Assembly: GCA_001303665.1 (NCBI GenBank)
Contig: LJUF01000022.1
Coordinates: 1-22,056, forward strand
Direction of reading: 5' to 3'
Length of the DNA: 22,056 nucleotides
Source: Phycisphaerae bacterium SM23_33
GTDB taxonomy: Bacteria; Planctomycetota; Phycisphaerae; SM23-33
In this document: positions 1 to 7,018 of the stretch, one piece after another
How positions within the stretch are numbered: the first letter of the stretch is position 1
Layout of the letters: every line of letters starts with the position of its first letter
The notes under the pieces: generated by a model
What the model saw: the letters and a program-made list of their open reading frames with translations, nothing else
Told to the model about the DNA's origin: nothing
Database searches by the model: none
Position numbers and translations under genes: made by a program

Positions 1-2228
1 CCAAGTACATGGCCCCGGAGCTGTTCGCGGGCACGCAGGTGGACGGGCGGGCCGACATGTATTCGCTGGGCATGATCGCCTACGAGATGCTGCTGGGCCG
101 GGAAAAATTCAACCAGGTCTTCCATGAGGTGCTGCGCGACCCGCACAGCGAAGCCCTGCGCTGGATGAAGTGGCACTCCTCGGCCGAGGAGGTGGCCCCG
201 GCGCTGCACAAGATCGAGCCCTCGGTGCCGAAGCCGCTGAGCCTGATCGTGGCGAAGATGCTGGCCAAGGACCCCGAGCAGCGCTTCAGCAACGTGGAGG
301 GCCTGGGGCGGGAGATCCGGGCGAGCTTCTCGCCGCGGGCGCAGGTGCCGCTGCGCCGCGGCCCGCGGAAGCGGCGCGTCTCGGCGAAGGCGGCGGCCGA
401 GGGGCAGGCCGCCCTGCTGGAAGAGCAGGCCGAAGAGCTGGTGGTGGCGCCCGGGCAGGCCGCCGAGCCCCTGACTGCCCGGGTTCCGAAGCAGCCCATG
501 CCGCTGCTCAAGAAGCTGGTGCTGACCGGGGCGGCGGTGGCGGTCGTCATCACCTTCCTGGCGGTCTGGCAGGGGCTGCAATACGGCAAGCGGCAGGAAC
601 TCCGCAGGCAGGCCGAGCTGACCTTGGGCGTCGCCAAGGACCTGTACGACAAGGCCAGCCAGGCCGAAACCTTCGCCGAGAAAAAGGCCTTCTACGGGCA
701 GGCGCTGGAAAAGTACCGCGCCGTCATCCGCGACTACGGCCAGCAGGAGCTGGCCAGGCGGGCCATGGTCAAGGGCTACATCTGCCGGGCGCATCTTGCC
801 CTGATCGAGCGGAATTGGCAGGAGACGGACCAGTACGTCGTTCGCGCCGACGAGGTGCTGAAAGAGGTGGAGCGCTCCGGCGGCGAGGTCAAGGATTGGG
901 TGCGGGACGTGCAGCGCGAGCTGAGCGATTTCCGGGACTACTGGGACGGCCAGCGCGTGTACGAGGAGGGGCTGGAGGAGGCCCGCAAGGCCATGGAAGC
1001 GGGCAAGCTGCGGACGGCCGACAAGATCCTGCTGGAGAAGGCCGGCCCGGCGGCAGCCACCCGCGAACAGTTCGCCAAGGTGGAAGGCTTCCGCAAGGAG
1101 ATCAGCGAGAAAGAGAAGCAGGAGGCGTACTGGCAACTGGTCCAGCGCGGGGAGGAGCAGGCCGCCGAAGGCGACGTCGCCGGCGCCACCGCCTGCTACG
1201 ACCAGGCCATCAAGGTGCTGGAGGACGGCAGGAAAACGCTGGACCTGAAGATCTACACCGACCTGAAGCGGACCGCCGAGACGAAGAAGAACGCCCTGCT
1301 GGCCAGAACCCGCTACCAGGCGGCGCTGAAGGCCGCCCGCCGGCAGGACAAGAAGGACCCGCTGGAGGCGGCCAAGGCCTATCGCGAGGCGGTGGCGGTG
1401 TTCGAATCGTTCCGGGGCAAGCTGCCGCCCGATGAGCAGAAGCAGCTGCTGGCCATCGCCGACCCGGCGGTTCTGGCCGACACGGCCCGCGACCTGGAAC
1501 ACGATTACTGGCTGGAGCAGGGCAAGGGCCACCTGGCGGCCGGTCGCATCCGCGACGCCCAGCGCGACCTGGAGAAAGCCAGGCAGATCAAGGACTCCTC
1601 GGCGGTGCGAGCTGAACTGGCCAAGATCCAGGAGAGCAAGGACTGCGCCGCGCTGGTCTTTGCCGGGGACAGGCTGTTCCGGGATAAGAACTATGCGGCG
1701 GCGCTGGAAAAGTACCAGCAGGCCCTGAAGTTCGAGTCGGCCTCGCGGGCCGAGCTGAGCGGCAAGGTCACCGACTGCCAGTATCAGCTTGAGCTGACCG
1801 CCGCCCAGGGCCACATGGCCAAGTCGGAGTGGGACCAGGCCAAGGCCGCCCTGCTTCGGGCCAAGAGGATCAAGCCGGCCAACTCCCCCCAGGTGGACGC
1901 GATGCTGGACCAGCTCGGCCGGGACCGGGACTTCATCCGGCTGATGGCCGAGGCGCAGAAGGCCCGGGAAATGGGCAAGTACGGCGACGCGATCGCCCGC
2001 CTGACCGAGGCCAAGAAGATCCGGCCGGAGTCCACCGAGCTGGACCGGCTGATGAGGACGGTCCGTTACGAGCATTACCTCGCCGTCGGCCGGGTGGCCA
2101 TGGAGCAGAAGGAGTACGCCGGCGCCCTGGGGTACTTCAAGCTGGCCAGGGGCTTCATGAACACCGAGGAAATCGAGAAGCTGATCCAGCAGGCCGAGAA
2201 CGGCCTCAAAGTCGAAGGAGGGGGCTGA
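1..2228 (+). CDS. Membrane-anchored Ser/Thr protein kinase with TPR-like C-terminal region (5' partial)
   Basis: The gene enters from the left edge, and the frame is open from base 3 (K-Y-M-A-P-E). Seen: the APE motif of kinase subdomain VIII, the subdomain IX aspartate in 'RADMYSLGMIAYEML', and the subdomain XI arginine in 'MLAKDPEQRF'. Counting from the Met at base 9, the kinase domain ends near residue 105. A basic and Ala/Glu-rich linker follows, then one membrane segment at about 170-190. The remaining ~550 residues are Lys/Glu/Ala-rich helices with TPR-like units such as 'EKYQQALKFES', 'AIARLTEAKKIRPES' and 'GALGYFKLARG', probably outside the membrane. The ATP-binding lobe, HRD and DFG motifs lie upstream, so catalytic competence cannot be judged. 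Its stop overlaps the start of the TadG-like gene by one base, so it belongs to the Tad operon. Inference: it phosphorylates Thr residues read by the FHA proteins downstream. The Hanks-type kinase call is strong; the role is not shown. Confidence 0.9.
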   Translation, partial: KYMAPELFAGTQVDGRADMYSLGMIAYEMLLGREKFNQVFHEVLRDPHSEALRWMKWHSSAEEVAPALHKIEPSVPKPLSLIVAKMLAKDPEQRFSNVEGLGREIRASFSPRAQVPLRRGPRKRRVSAKAAAEGQAALLEEQAEELVVAPGQAAEPLTARVPKQPMPLLKKLVLTGAAVAVVITFLAVWQGLQYGKRQELRRQAELTLGVAKDLYDKASQAETFAEKKAFYGQALEKYRAVIRDYGQQELARRAMVKGYICRAHLALIERNWQETDQYVVRADEVLKEVERSGGEVKDWVRDVQRELSDFRDYWDGQRVYEEGLEEARKAMEAGKLRTADKILLEKAGPAAATREQFAKVEGFRKEISEKEKQEAYWQLVQRGEEQAAEGDVAGATACYDQAIKVLEDGRKTLDLKIYTDLKRTAETKKNALLARTRYQAALKAARRQDKKDPLEAAKAYREAVAVFESFRGKLPPDEQKQLLAIADPAVLADTARDLEHDYWLEQGKGHLAAGRIRDAQRDLEKARQIKDSSAVRAELAKIQESKDCAALVFAGDRLFRDKNYAAALEKYQQALKFESASRAELSGKVTDCQYQLELTAAQGHMAKSEWDQAKAALLRAKRIKPANSPQVDAMLDQLGRDRDFIRLMAEAQKAREMGKYGDAIARLTEAKKIRPESTELDRLMRTVRYEHYLAVGRVAMEQKEYAGALGYFKLARGFMNTEEIEKLIQQAENGLKVEGGG

Positions 2229-4255
2229 TGATAATGCGCCCGAAGACCGTCTTGTCCCAGCGCCGCTGCCGCGGCCAGGTCATGATCGTGGTCATCCTGG
2301 GTTCGCTGCTGCTGGCCGGGCTGGTCGTGTACGTGGTCAACGTGGGGGACCACGTCACCCGCCGGGTGAACATGCAGAACGCGGCGGACTCCACGGCGAT
2401 TTCGGGGGCGACCTGGATGGCCCGCAGCATGAACCTGGTGGCCATGAACAACGTCGCCCAGACGCGGATGCTGGCGCTGGTTCCGGTGCTCGACTCCTTC
2501 CCGCTGTCGGTGAAGATGGCCCACGAAGAGGTCGGGGCCTGGGAGCAGTGCCTGGACCGGCAGCTGCGCCTGGGCGTGTCGGATTCCGCCCTGAGGCAGG
2601 GGCTGGAATCGCTGCGGGTCCGCATGGCCAGGCAGCGCGACATCCTGGCGCCGCTGGACGAGCTGTTCAACCACAGCGACTTCCGCGTGGAGGAGCAGAC
2701 CAACTGGAAGCTGCGGGGGCACTCCGGCCCGCCGCCGCACGGCACGCTGTGGCAGGCCGCGGAGAGCCTGGACGAGTTCAGCCAGGCGACGGCCGCCTCC
2801 GCCGGGCGGCTCAGCCAGCTCGACGCCTCCCGCTTCGGTGAGTTGAATGACGCCGGGGCGGCCTTTATCGTGCCGGTCATACCCACTCTCCCCGCGGAGC
2901 GAAAGGGCTTCCGGGAATTCGAGCGGCCGGTGAAGAAGGGGCTGATTCCCGACCGCGCCTACCCGCACCGGCTGGGGCCGTACGACCGGCTCTTCAAGTG
3001 GCGCGACTACCAGTACAACAACATTCGCGTGCGGGACAAGCTGGTCGCCGGCCAGGGCGGCCACGGACCCATCCGCGGCGACACCCGCAAGGTGAACATC
3101 GAGGGCCGCAAAGTCGGGCATAGCGCCCACGGCTACACCACCAACCCCGATCCGCACTGGAGCTACCGAACCGTCGGCACCATCCTGCTGGGATACCGCG
3201 TCTACGGGCCTTACGAGTGGATGATGCGACGAATCAACGGCTACGTCCACGGCTCCTGGCAGTATCGGGACTTCTACGATTGGCGCGGTCGCGGCTCTTT
3301 CCCCGGCCAGTTGGGCGACACCTTCTTCGACGAGTACATGCGCACGCTGGGGGACATCAAGCTGGAGTACATGTGGGGCTCCCAGGCCCCCAAGGCCATC
3401 CACTATCCGCTGTGGCGGACCGACTATCCCGAGTGCCGGCTTCAGGCCCAGCAGGCCGCCAGCGGCGTCATCGGGGCCTGGCGGATCCTGCGGACGATGT
3501 TCTACGTGGTGGAGATCCGCAGCCGGTACCCCAAGGGCCATCCCAACTATCTCACCCCCAAAAGCTACGTAAGCAACAGCGACACGCCCATCGCCATGTG
3601 GGTGCAAGGCTGGGAAGATCCGGACTTGTGGGGCATCCCGCGAATCGAGCCATGGTGGTGGGAGGAGCAGTACACCTACGAGACCACCGAAGACGTGGAC
3701 ATCGGCATCCGGGCGAAGCGCGACGCCACCGGCCTGCCGGTCTGGCAGACGGTGTACATGATCGCCCAGTACGTCTTCGGCGGCGTGGACGTGGGCTACC
3801 CCACGGAGGTGACCAACCCCGTCGAGGGCGCCGACCGCAGCGCCATGCCCGCGCCGATCCTGCTGGACACCTCGGTGGGCGACTACGACGTGGCCCGGCC
3901 GTACCACGACCTGGGCGTGCGCCGGGACGTGTTCAGCTACCTGGGCGTGGCCGCCAGGGGAGACCGGGCCGTCTCCTGGCCAAATCGCTTCAAGAGCGCC
4001 AATCCGTTCGAGGGCATCTGCGCCGTAGCCCAGGCCGAGATCTTCAACACCACCAGCTGGGACCTCTGGACCCAGGACTGGAAGGCCCAGATGGTGCCGG
4101 TAACCCAGTGGGACAAGTGGATGGAACGCATGGGCAATGAGGCCGACGACGCCGCCCAGACCGCCGGCCAGGTGCAGCCCGATCACGTTCGCTTCATTCA
4201 TGAATACCTCTCGCGCTTCGACGAACAGTTGGTGAACCAGAGCCTGCACCACTGA
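2228..4255 (+). CDS. TadG-like protein with Tad-type N-terminal anchor (large)
   Basis: 675 residues. The ATG shares one base with the kinase stop (TGATG), and an AAGGAGGGGG Shine-Dalgarno at 2215-2224 supports this start over the ATG at 2234. Residues 12-60 match the TadE/G-like N-terminal pattern: a basic 'RRCRGQ', a hydrophobic segment at about 18-37, then 'VNMQNAADSTAISGATWMAR', the typical '..LQNAADAAALA' stretch. The rest should be extracytoplasmic. It is rich in Trp, Tyr, Arg and Gly (for example 'YGPYEWMMRRINGYVHGSWQ') and I recognise no domain in it. Family knowledge: TadG-type proteins are minor envelope components needed for Flp/Tad pilus assembly in some species; many have a von Willebrand A domain, and no MIDAS motif is visible here. 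It is followed eight bases later by a TadE-like gene. The anchor call is good; the outer part is unknown. Confidence 0.8.
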   Translation: MIMRPKTVLSQRRCRGQVMIVVILGSLLLAGLVVYVVNVGDHVTRRVNMQNAADSTAISGATWMARSMNLVAMNNVAQTRMLALVPVLDSFPLSVKMAHEEVGAWEQCLDRQLRLGVSDSALRQGLESLRVRMARQRDILAPLDELFNHSDFRVEEQTNWKLRGHSGPPPHGTLWQAAESLDEFSQATAASAGRLSQLDASRFGELNDAGAAFIVPVIPTLPAERKGFREFERPVKKGLIPDRAYPHRLGPYDRLFKWRDYQYNNIRVRDKLVAGQGGHGPIRGDTRKVNIEGRKVGHSAHGYTTNPDPHWSYRTVGTILLGYRVYGPYEWMMRRINGYVHGSWQYRDFYDWRGRGSFPGQLGDTFFDEYMRTLGDIKLEYMWGSQAPKAIHYPLWRTDYPECRLQAQQAASGVIGAWRILRTMFYVVEIRSRYPKGHPNYLTPKSYVSNSDTPIAMWVQGWEDPDLWGIPRIEPWWWEEQYTYETTEDVDIGIRAKRDATGLPVWQTVYMIAQYVFGGVDVGYPTEVTNPVEGADRSAMPAPILLDTSVGDYDVARPYHDLGVRRDVFSYLGVAARGDRAVSWPNRFKSANPFEGICAVAQAEIFNTTSWDLWTQDWKAQMVPVTQWDKWMERMGNEADDAAQTAGQVQPDHVRFIHEYLSRFDEQLVNQSLHH

Positions 4256-4263
4256 CAGGGACA

Positions 4264-4896
4264 ATGAATAGAGACGCAAGGACAAGCCGAGCGACGTTCC
4301 GCCGGCCGCCGAGGCTGCATGGCCGCGGTACGGCCATGGTGGAGTTCACCCTGGTTGTGCCGTTCCTGGCGGTCATCCTGGGGCTGACGTTCTTTTTCGG
4401 GTGGGCGTACCTGCACAAGCACCAGGTGGTGGTGGCCAGCCGCTACGCCACCTGGCAGCGGGTGGACCATGGGGCCTGGCCCACCGAGAAAAAGCTCAAC
4501 GAGGTCTGCTTTGCCGACAAGGCCGTGGACGTCCAGATTCAGGCCATGGGGCTTGACCAGCGCACCGCCCAGGATCTGGTGAGCGAGGTGGGCGCCGAGA
4601 GCCGCAGGACACAGACCTTCGCCGAGGAGCTGCTGACGGACCGGCTTCCCGGCGGGCACCGCGGCCATGTGGCCGCCAAGTTCGGCAGCAGATGGACCCT
4701 GTGGCAACAGTACCGCGGCCACATCCACGACAACCAAGCCCGCGAGGGGATCACCTGGCGGCGGGACGAGGTCAACTGCTGGGCTCTGCTGCGGGACCAG
4801 TACTACGGCGATCTGGATGAGGGGCTGCGGGGCGTCCGGGCCCCGGGCGACGGAATGGCCCAGATGATCCGCCGGCTGTACCTGGCCCACTGGTAG
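4264..4896 (+). CDS. tadE: TadE-family pseudopilin
   Basis: 210 residues. The N-terminus is the TadE signature: a basic leader ending 'HGRG', then 'TAMVEFTLVVPFLAVILGLT' with a single membrane segment at about 27-49. Cleavage after Gly22 would put Glu27 at +5, the G/xxxxE(F/Y) pattern cut by Tad prepilin peptidases (TadV/CpaA). The remainder is a soluble domain with no further motif that I recognise ('RYATWQRVDHG', Trp/Arg-rich). Family role: a minor pseudopilin that works with TadF/TadG in assembly of the Flp pilus. It lies eight bases after the TadG-like stop with only a weak ribosome-binding site (AGGGAC), so coupling to the upstream gene is likely. A start at the internal ATG 4336 would remove the leader and is unlikely. 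Confidence 0.85.
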   Translation: MNRDARTSRATFRRPPRLHGRGTAMVEFTLVVPFLAVILGLTFFFGWAYLHKHQVVVASRYATWQRVDHGAWPTEKKLNEVCFADKAVDVQIQAMGLDQRTAQDLVSEVGAESRRTQTFAEELLTDRLPGGHRGHVAAKFGSRWTLWQQYRGHIHDNQAREGITWRRDEVNCWALLRDQYYGDLDEGLRGVRAPGDGMAQMIRRLYLAHW

Positions 4897-5021
4897 GGCG
4901 ATGCCCCACGGGCCCGCGGTGACTGAGCGGATGGGCCGCGCGGCGGGGGCGACGGGGCCGCGGAGCATCGCACATGGCCATCGCGAGGCTCGCGGCCGGC
5001 CGCCGGAGCGTTCCCTGAAAC

Positions 5022-5037
5022 CCGCCGACCTCGGCGG
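5022..5037. repeat. Short perfect inverted repeat between tadE and the SAF lipoprotein gene
   Basis: CCGCCGA and TCGGCGG flank CC, giving at least a 6-bp stem. It sits about 40 bases before the next start codon in a 180-bp spacer. No T-run follows, so it is not a standard intrinsic terminator. It may be an mRNA processing or stability element, or chance in GC-rich DNA. Confidence 0.3.
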
Positions 5038-5076
5038 ACGCTGCGCCCTGCGGAAAAGCCGCAAGGACACGACGCC

Positions 5077-5979
5077 ATGAGCGACAGGCCTTCCGCAAGA
5101 TGGAGATGGCTTCCCGCGCTGGCGGTGGCGGCCCTGCTGATGGCGGCTTTTGACGGCTGCGGCCGGCAGGAAAAGCCCGCCCAGACCAGCCGCGTGCTGA
5201 AATGGCGGCGCAACGTCCCGGCGGGTTCGAACGTCTCCGGTGCCGACGTGGGGGTGGTGGAACTTCCCGTTTCGACGGACCGGTCGTTTGATGACGTGCT
5301 GCGGGGCGAGCACCTGCCGCTCTTCTCCCAGCCGATGCACCTCAGCCGGCACGTGCGCAAAGGCGACCTCGTCCGCGGGGCCGACCTGCTGCCGGGACCC
5401 GCATCCAGGCCGGCGCCGGGCTCGCCCCAGGCCGGCGATGTTTCCAATTGGCGGCATCTGCCCGTCGGCGAGCCCGGGCAGATGGAGGCGGCAGGCAAGC
5501 ACCCGGCCTACGTGACGACCACCAGGGAGGCCCCGGCCGAGGGCCCCGAGTCGTTGGCTTCCGAAGCGCCGGGGCCGGGCGGACCGATGGATCTGGCCAC
5601 CCGGCCGCTGATCCAGGCCAGCATGCGGATCCTGGGCGAAGACGTGCCCGACGTGTTCGTTCCGCCGGGGTCGCGGCGGATCTACGGGTTCCGGCAGGAG
5701 CTGCCGGAGGGGTATTCGGACAATCTGGCTTACCTGTCCGCCGCGGGAATGGCCGCGGCCGAGACATTCTACAAAACCCGGCTGCCCGAAGAGGGTTACA
5801 GGCTGGTCGGGCGCGGGGCGACCTTGCGGCGGGACGGAGGGGTGTCGCTGGCGTTCGTCAAGGGCGGCAAACACCACTACTTCGTGAACCTGCATCCGGT
5901 CGATAAAGGTAAGCAGGTCAAGATCGTGCTGATGATCGGCCGGCCGGCGGGCGAACAGAAAGACACCGGGCGGCAGTGA
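5077..5979 (+). CDS. Predicted lipoprotein: CpaB-like SAF domain plus C-terminal alpha/beta domain
   Basis: 300 residues. The start ATG follows AAGGA (5063-5067) by nine bases. The N-terminus is basic, then hydrophobic, ending 'MAAFDGCGRQEK'. Cys28 may be a lipidation site, but Phe and Asp at -3 and -2 are not canonical lipobox residues. Residues 38-107 run 'VLKWRRNVPAGSNVSGADV..' to 'RHVRKGDLVRGADLLPG', which parallels the SAF domain of the next gene ('VLAWKRDLGAGSLIAMKDI..' to 'RNVYKGDFVRFNDIIG') almost position by position, so the two are paralogous there. After a Pro/Gly/Glu-rich linker, residues about 178-288 form a compact domain with 'ETFYKTRLPEEGYRLV' and 'FVKGGKHHYFVNLHP', resembling small FY..MP..GW domains of envelope lipoproteins. 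The RcpC/CpaB second domain is absent. Inference: an accessory outer component of the Tad channel, for example a secretin-associated or peptidoglycan-facing subunit. Confidence 0.75.
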   Translation: MSDRPSARWRWLPALAVAALLMAAFDGCGRQEKPAQTSRVLKWRRNVPAGSNVSGADVGVVELPVSTDRSFDDVLRGEHLPLFSQPMHLSRHVRKGDLVRGADLLPGPASRPAPGSPQAGDVSNWRHLPVGEPGQMEAAGKHPAYVTTTREAPAEGPESLASEAPGPGGPMDLATRPLIQASMRILGEDVPDVFVPPGSRRIYGFRQELPEGYSDNLAYLSAAGMAAAETFYKTRLPEEGYRLVGRGATLRRDGGVSLAFVKGGKHHYFVNLHPVDKGKQVKIVLMIGRPAGEQKDTGRQ

Positions 5980-5980
5980 C

Positions 5981-6003
5981 GCCGGGCCGAGCGGCTCGCC
6001 GGC
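5981..6003. repeat. Stem-loop right after the SAF lipoprotein gene
   Basis: One base after the TGA stop, GCCGG pairs with CCGGC and CGAGC with GCTCG inside it, with a two-base bulge (GC) on the left arm. The fold would be very stable. No T-tract follows, so it may act in transcript processing or as a barrier to 3' decay rather than as an intrinsic terminator. Confidence 0.4.
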
Positions 6004-6052
6004 AGAGGCGGCAGCGCCAATCGCCGTGCAGCTTGCTGAACTGTCGGGACGG

Positions 6053-6082
6053 GCAGAGTGTAGAATATACGTACTGCTCTGC
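6053..6082 (+). promoter_or_regulatory. AT-rich island with flanking 6-bp inverted repeat upstream of cpaB
   Basis: GCAGAG (6053-6058) and CTCTGC (6077-6082) flank an AT-rich stretch holding TAGAAT (6061-6066), a plausible -10 hexamer. It stands out in very GC-rich surroundings, within the 215-bp spacer before cpaB. The nearest good -35-like hexamer (TTGCTG, 6033-6038) is 22 bases away, too far for a normal housekeeping promoter. It could be an internal promoter with an operator, or chance. Confidence 0.22.
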
Positions 6083-6194
6083 ATTCCGGCCGACGCGAGA
6101 ACGGGCGTTCATGCGGTCAACCCTGAGATAGTATCGCCGGCGCGCGAGGCGGGCGGCCGCCAGCCCGGCCGGAGCAAAGCGTAGGAACGGTCCA

Positions 6195-6995
6195 ATGCCT
6201 GAAGAAATCGTGTGGAACAAGAAGCTGCTGGTGGTTTCGCTGATCCTGGGCGTGGTGGCGGCAGGGCTCTTTTATGCTTACAGCGTCCGCATGCAGAAGA
6301 AGCTGACCGGGGATACCGTCCGGGTGCTGGCCTGGAAACGCGACCTCGGCGCCGGCTCGCTGATCGCCATGAAGGACATCGAGTTTCCGACGGTCCGCCG
6401 GCGTCTGGCCGAAACCATCGACGGGATTCTGCTGGACAGGGAGGATGACATCAGGCTGCTCAAGGGCCAGGCCTACGTCAGCCGCAACGTGTATAAAGGG
6501 GACTTCGTCCGGTTCAACGACATCATCGGCCCCTCCGGCCAGTCGCCTTCGGCCGCCATCAACGAAGGCATGCGGGCGGTGACGCTGCGGGTCGACCCCA
6601 ACACCACCCCCGGCGACATGCTCCGCGTCAACGACCGGGTGGACGTGATCGGACTGGTCAACGTCGGCGCCAAGGGGGCCAAGGCCTATACCATCCTGGA
6701 GAACGTCCGCGTGCTGGCGGTCGGCGGCCAGAGCGAGCCGCCCAGCGAGCAGTGGAGCAAGGATATTACGGGAAGGCGCTACCAGCCCAGCCTGCGCGCG
6801 TATCGTTCGGTGACCGTGGAGGTCACGCGCGAGACGGCCGAAAGCCTGAGCGAACTGGAGCCGCGGATCCTGGGAAACATCCGCATCGCCCTGCGGCGGC
6901 CGCCGCGAGGCACCGAGGCCGGGGTCAGCGGCACCTTGAACCCCGAACTCCAGGCGATCCTGAAACAGCCGCTGCCGCAGGACGTAGGCAGCTGA
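6195..6995 (+). CDS. cpaB: Flp pilus assembly protein CpaB/RcpC
   Basis: 266 residues, near the usual family length. There is an N-terminal membrane segment (about 10-29), an SAF domain at about 43-113, and the RcpC/CpaB domain from about 125 to 235, beginning 'EGMRAVTLRVDPNTTPGDML' and continuing 'RVNDRVDVIGLV', a classic family signature. The protein is anchored in the inner membrane with its body in the periplasm, where CpaB/RcpC proteins connect to or stabilise the secretin channel. It is preceded by a 215-bp spacer, and the only ribosome-binding site candidate is a weak GTAGGAA. It is the canonical copy; the gene at 5077-5979 carries a second, divergent SAF domain. Its stop lies 23 bases before the preferred GTG of the ATPase gene. 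Confidence 0.92.
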   Translation: MPEEIVWNKKLLVVSLILGVVAAGLFYAYSVRMQKKLTGDTVRVLAWKRDLGAGSLIAMKDIEFPTVRRRLAETIDGILLDREDDIRLLKGQAYVSRNVYKGDFVRFNDIIGPSGQSPSAAINEGMRAVTLRVDPNTTPGDMLRVNDRVDVIGLVNVGAKGAKAYTILENVRVLAVGGQSEPPSEQWSKDITGRRYQPSLRAYRSVTVEVTRETAESLSELEPRILGNIRIALRRPPRGTEAGVSGTLNPELQAILKQPLPQDVGS

Positions 6996-7018
6996 AAACT
7001 CGATCGGACGGCCGGAAA

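Noticed and set aside
170..1435. Gly/Ala/Arg-rich + strand frame inside the kinase gene
   Set aside because: It is an out-of-frame shadow; the kinase frame has subdomain motifs and a membrane helix.
2075..4285. Open frame of about 736 codons on the - strand
   Set aside because: It is antisense to the TadG-like gene. Its His/Val/Gly/Gln-rich composition has no motif, as expected from GC-rich codon bias on the opposite strand.
4931..5080. 49-codon frame ending in ATGA overlap with the SAF lipoprotein start
   Set aside because: Arg/Gly/Pro-rich, no ribosome site and no motif; probably chance in the spacer, although the overlap is suggestive.
6752..7018. Extension of the CpaF frame to ATG 6752
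   Set aside because: This would overlap cpaB by about 240 bases with low-complexity residues; the FHA domain begins at the GTG 7019.
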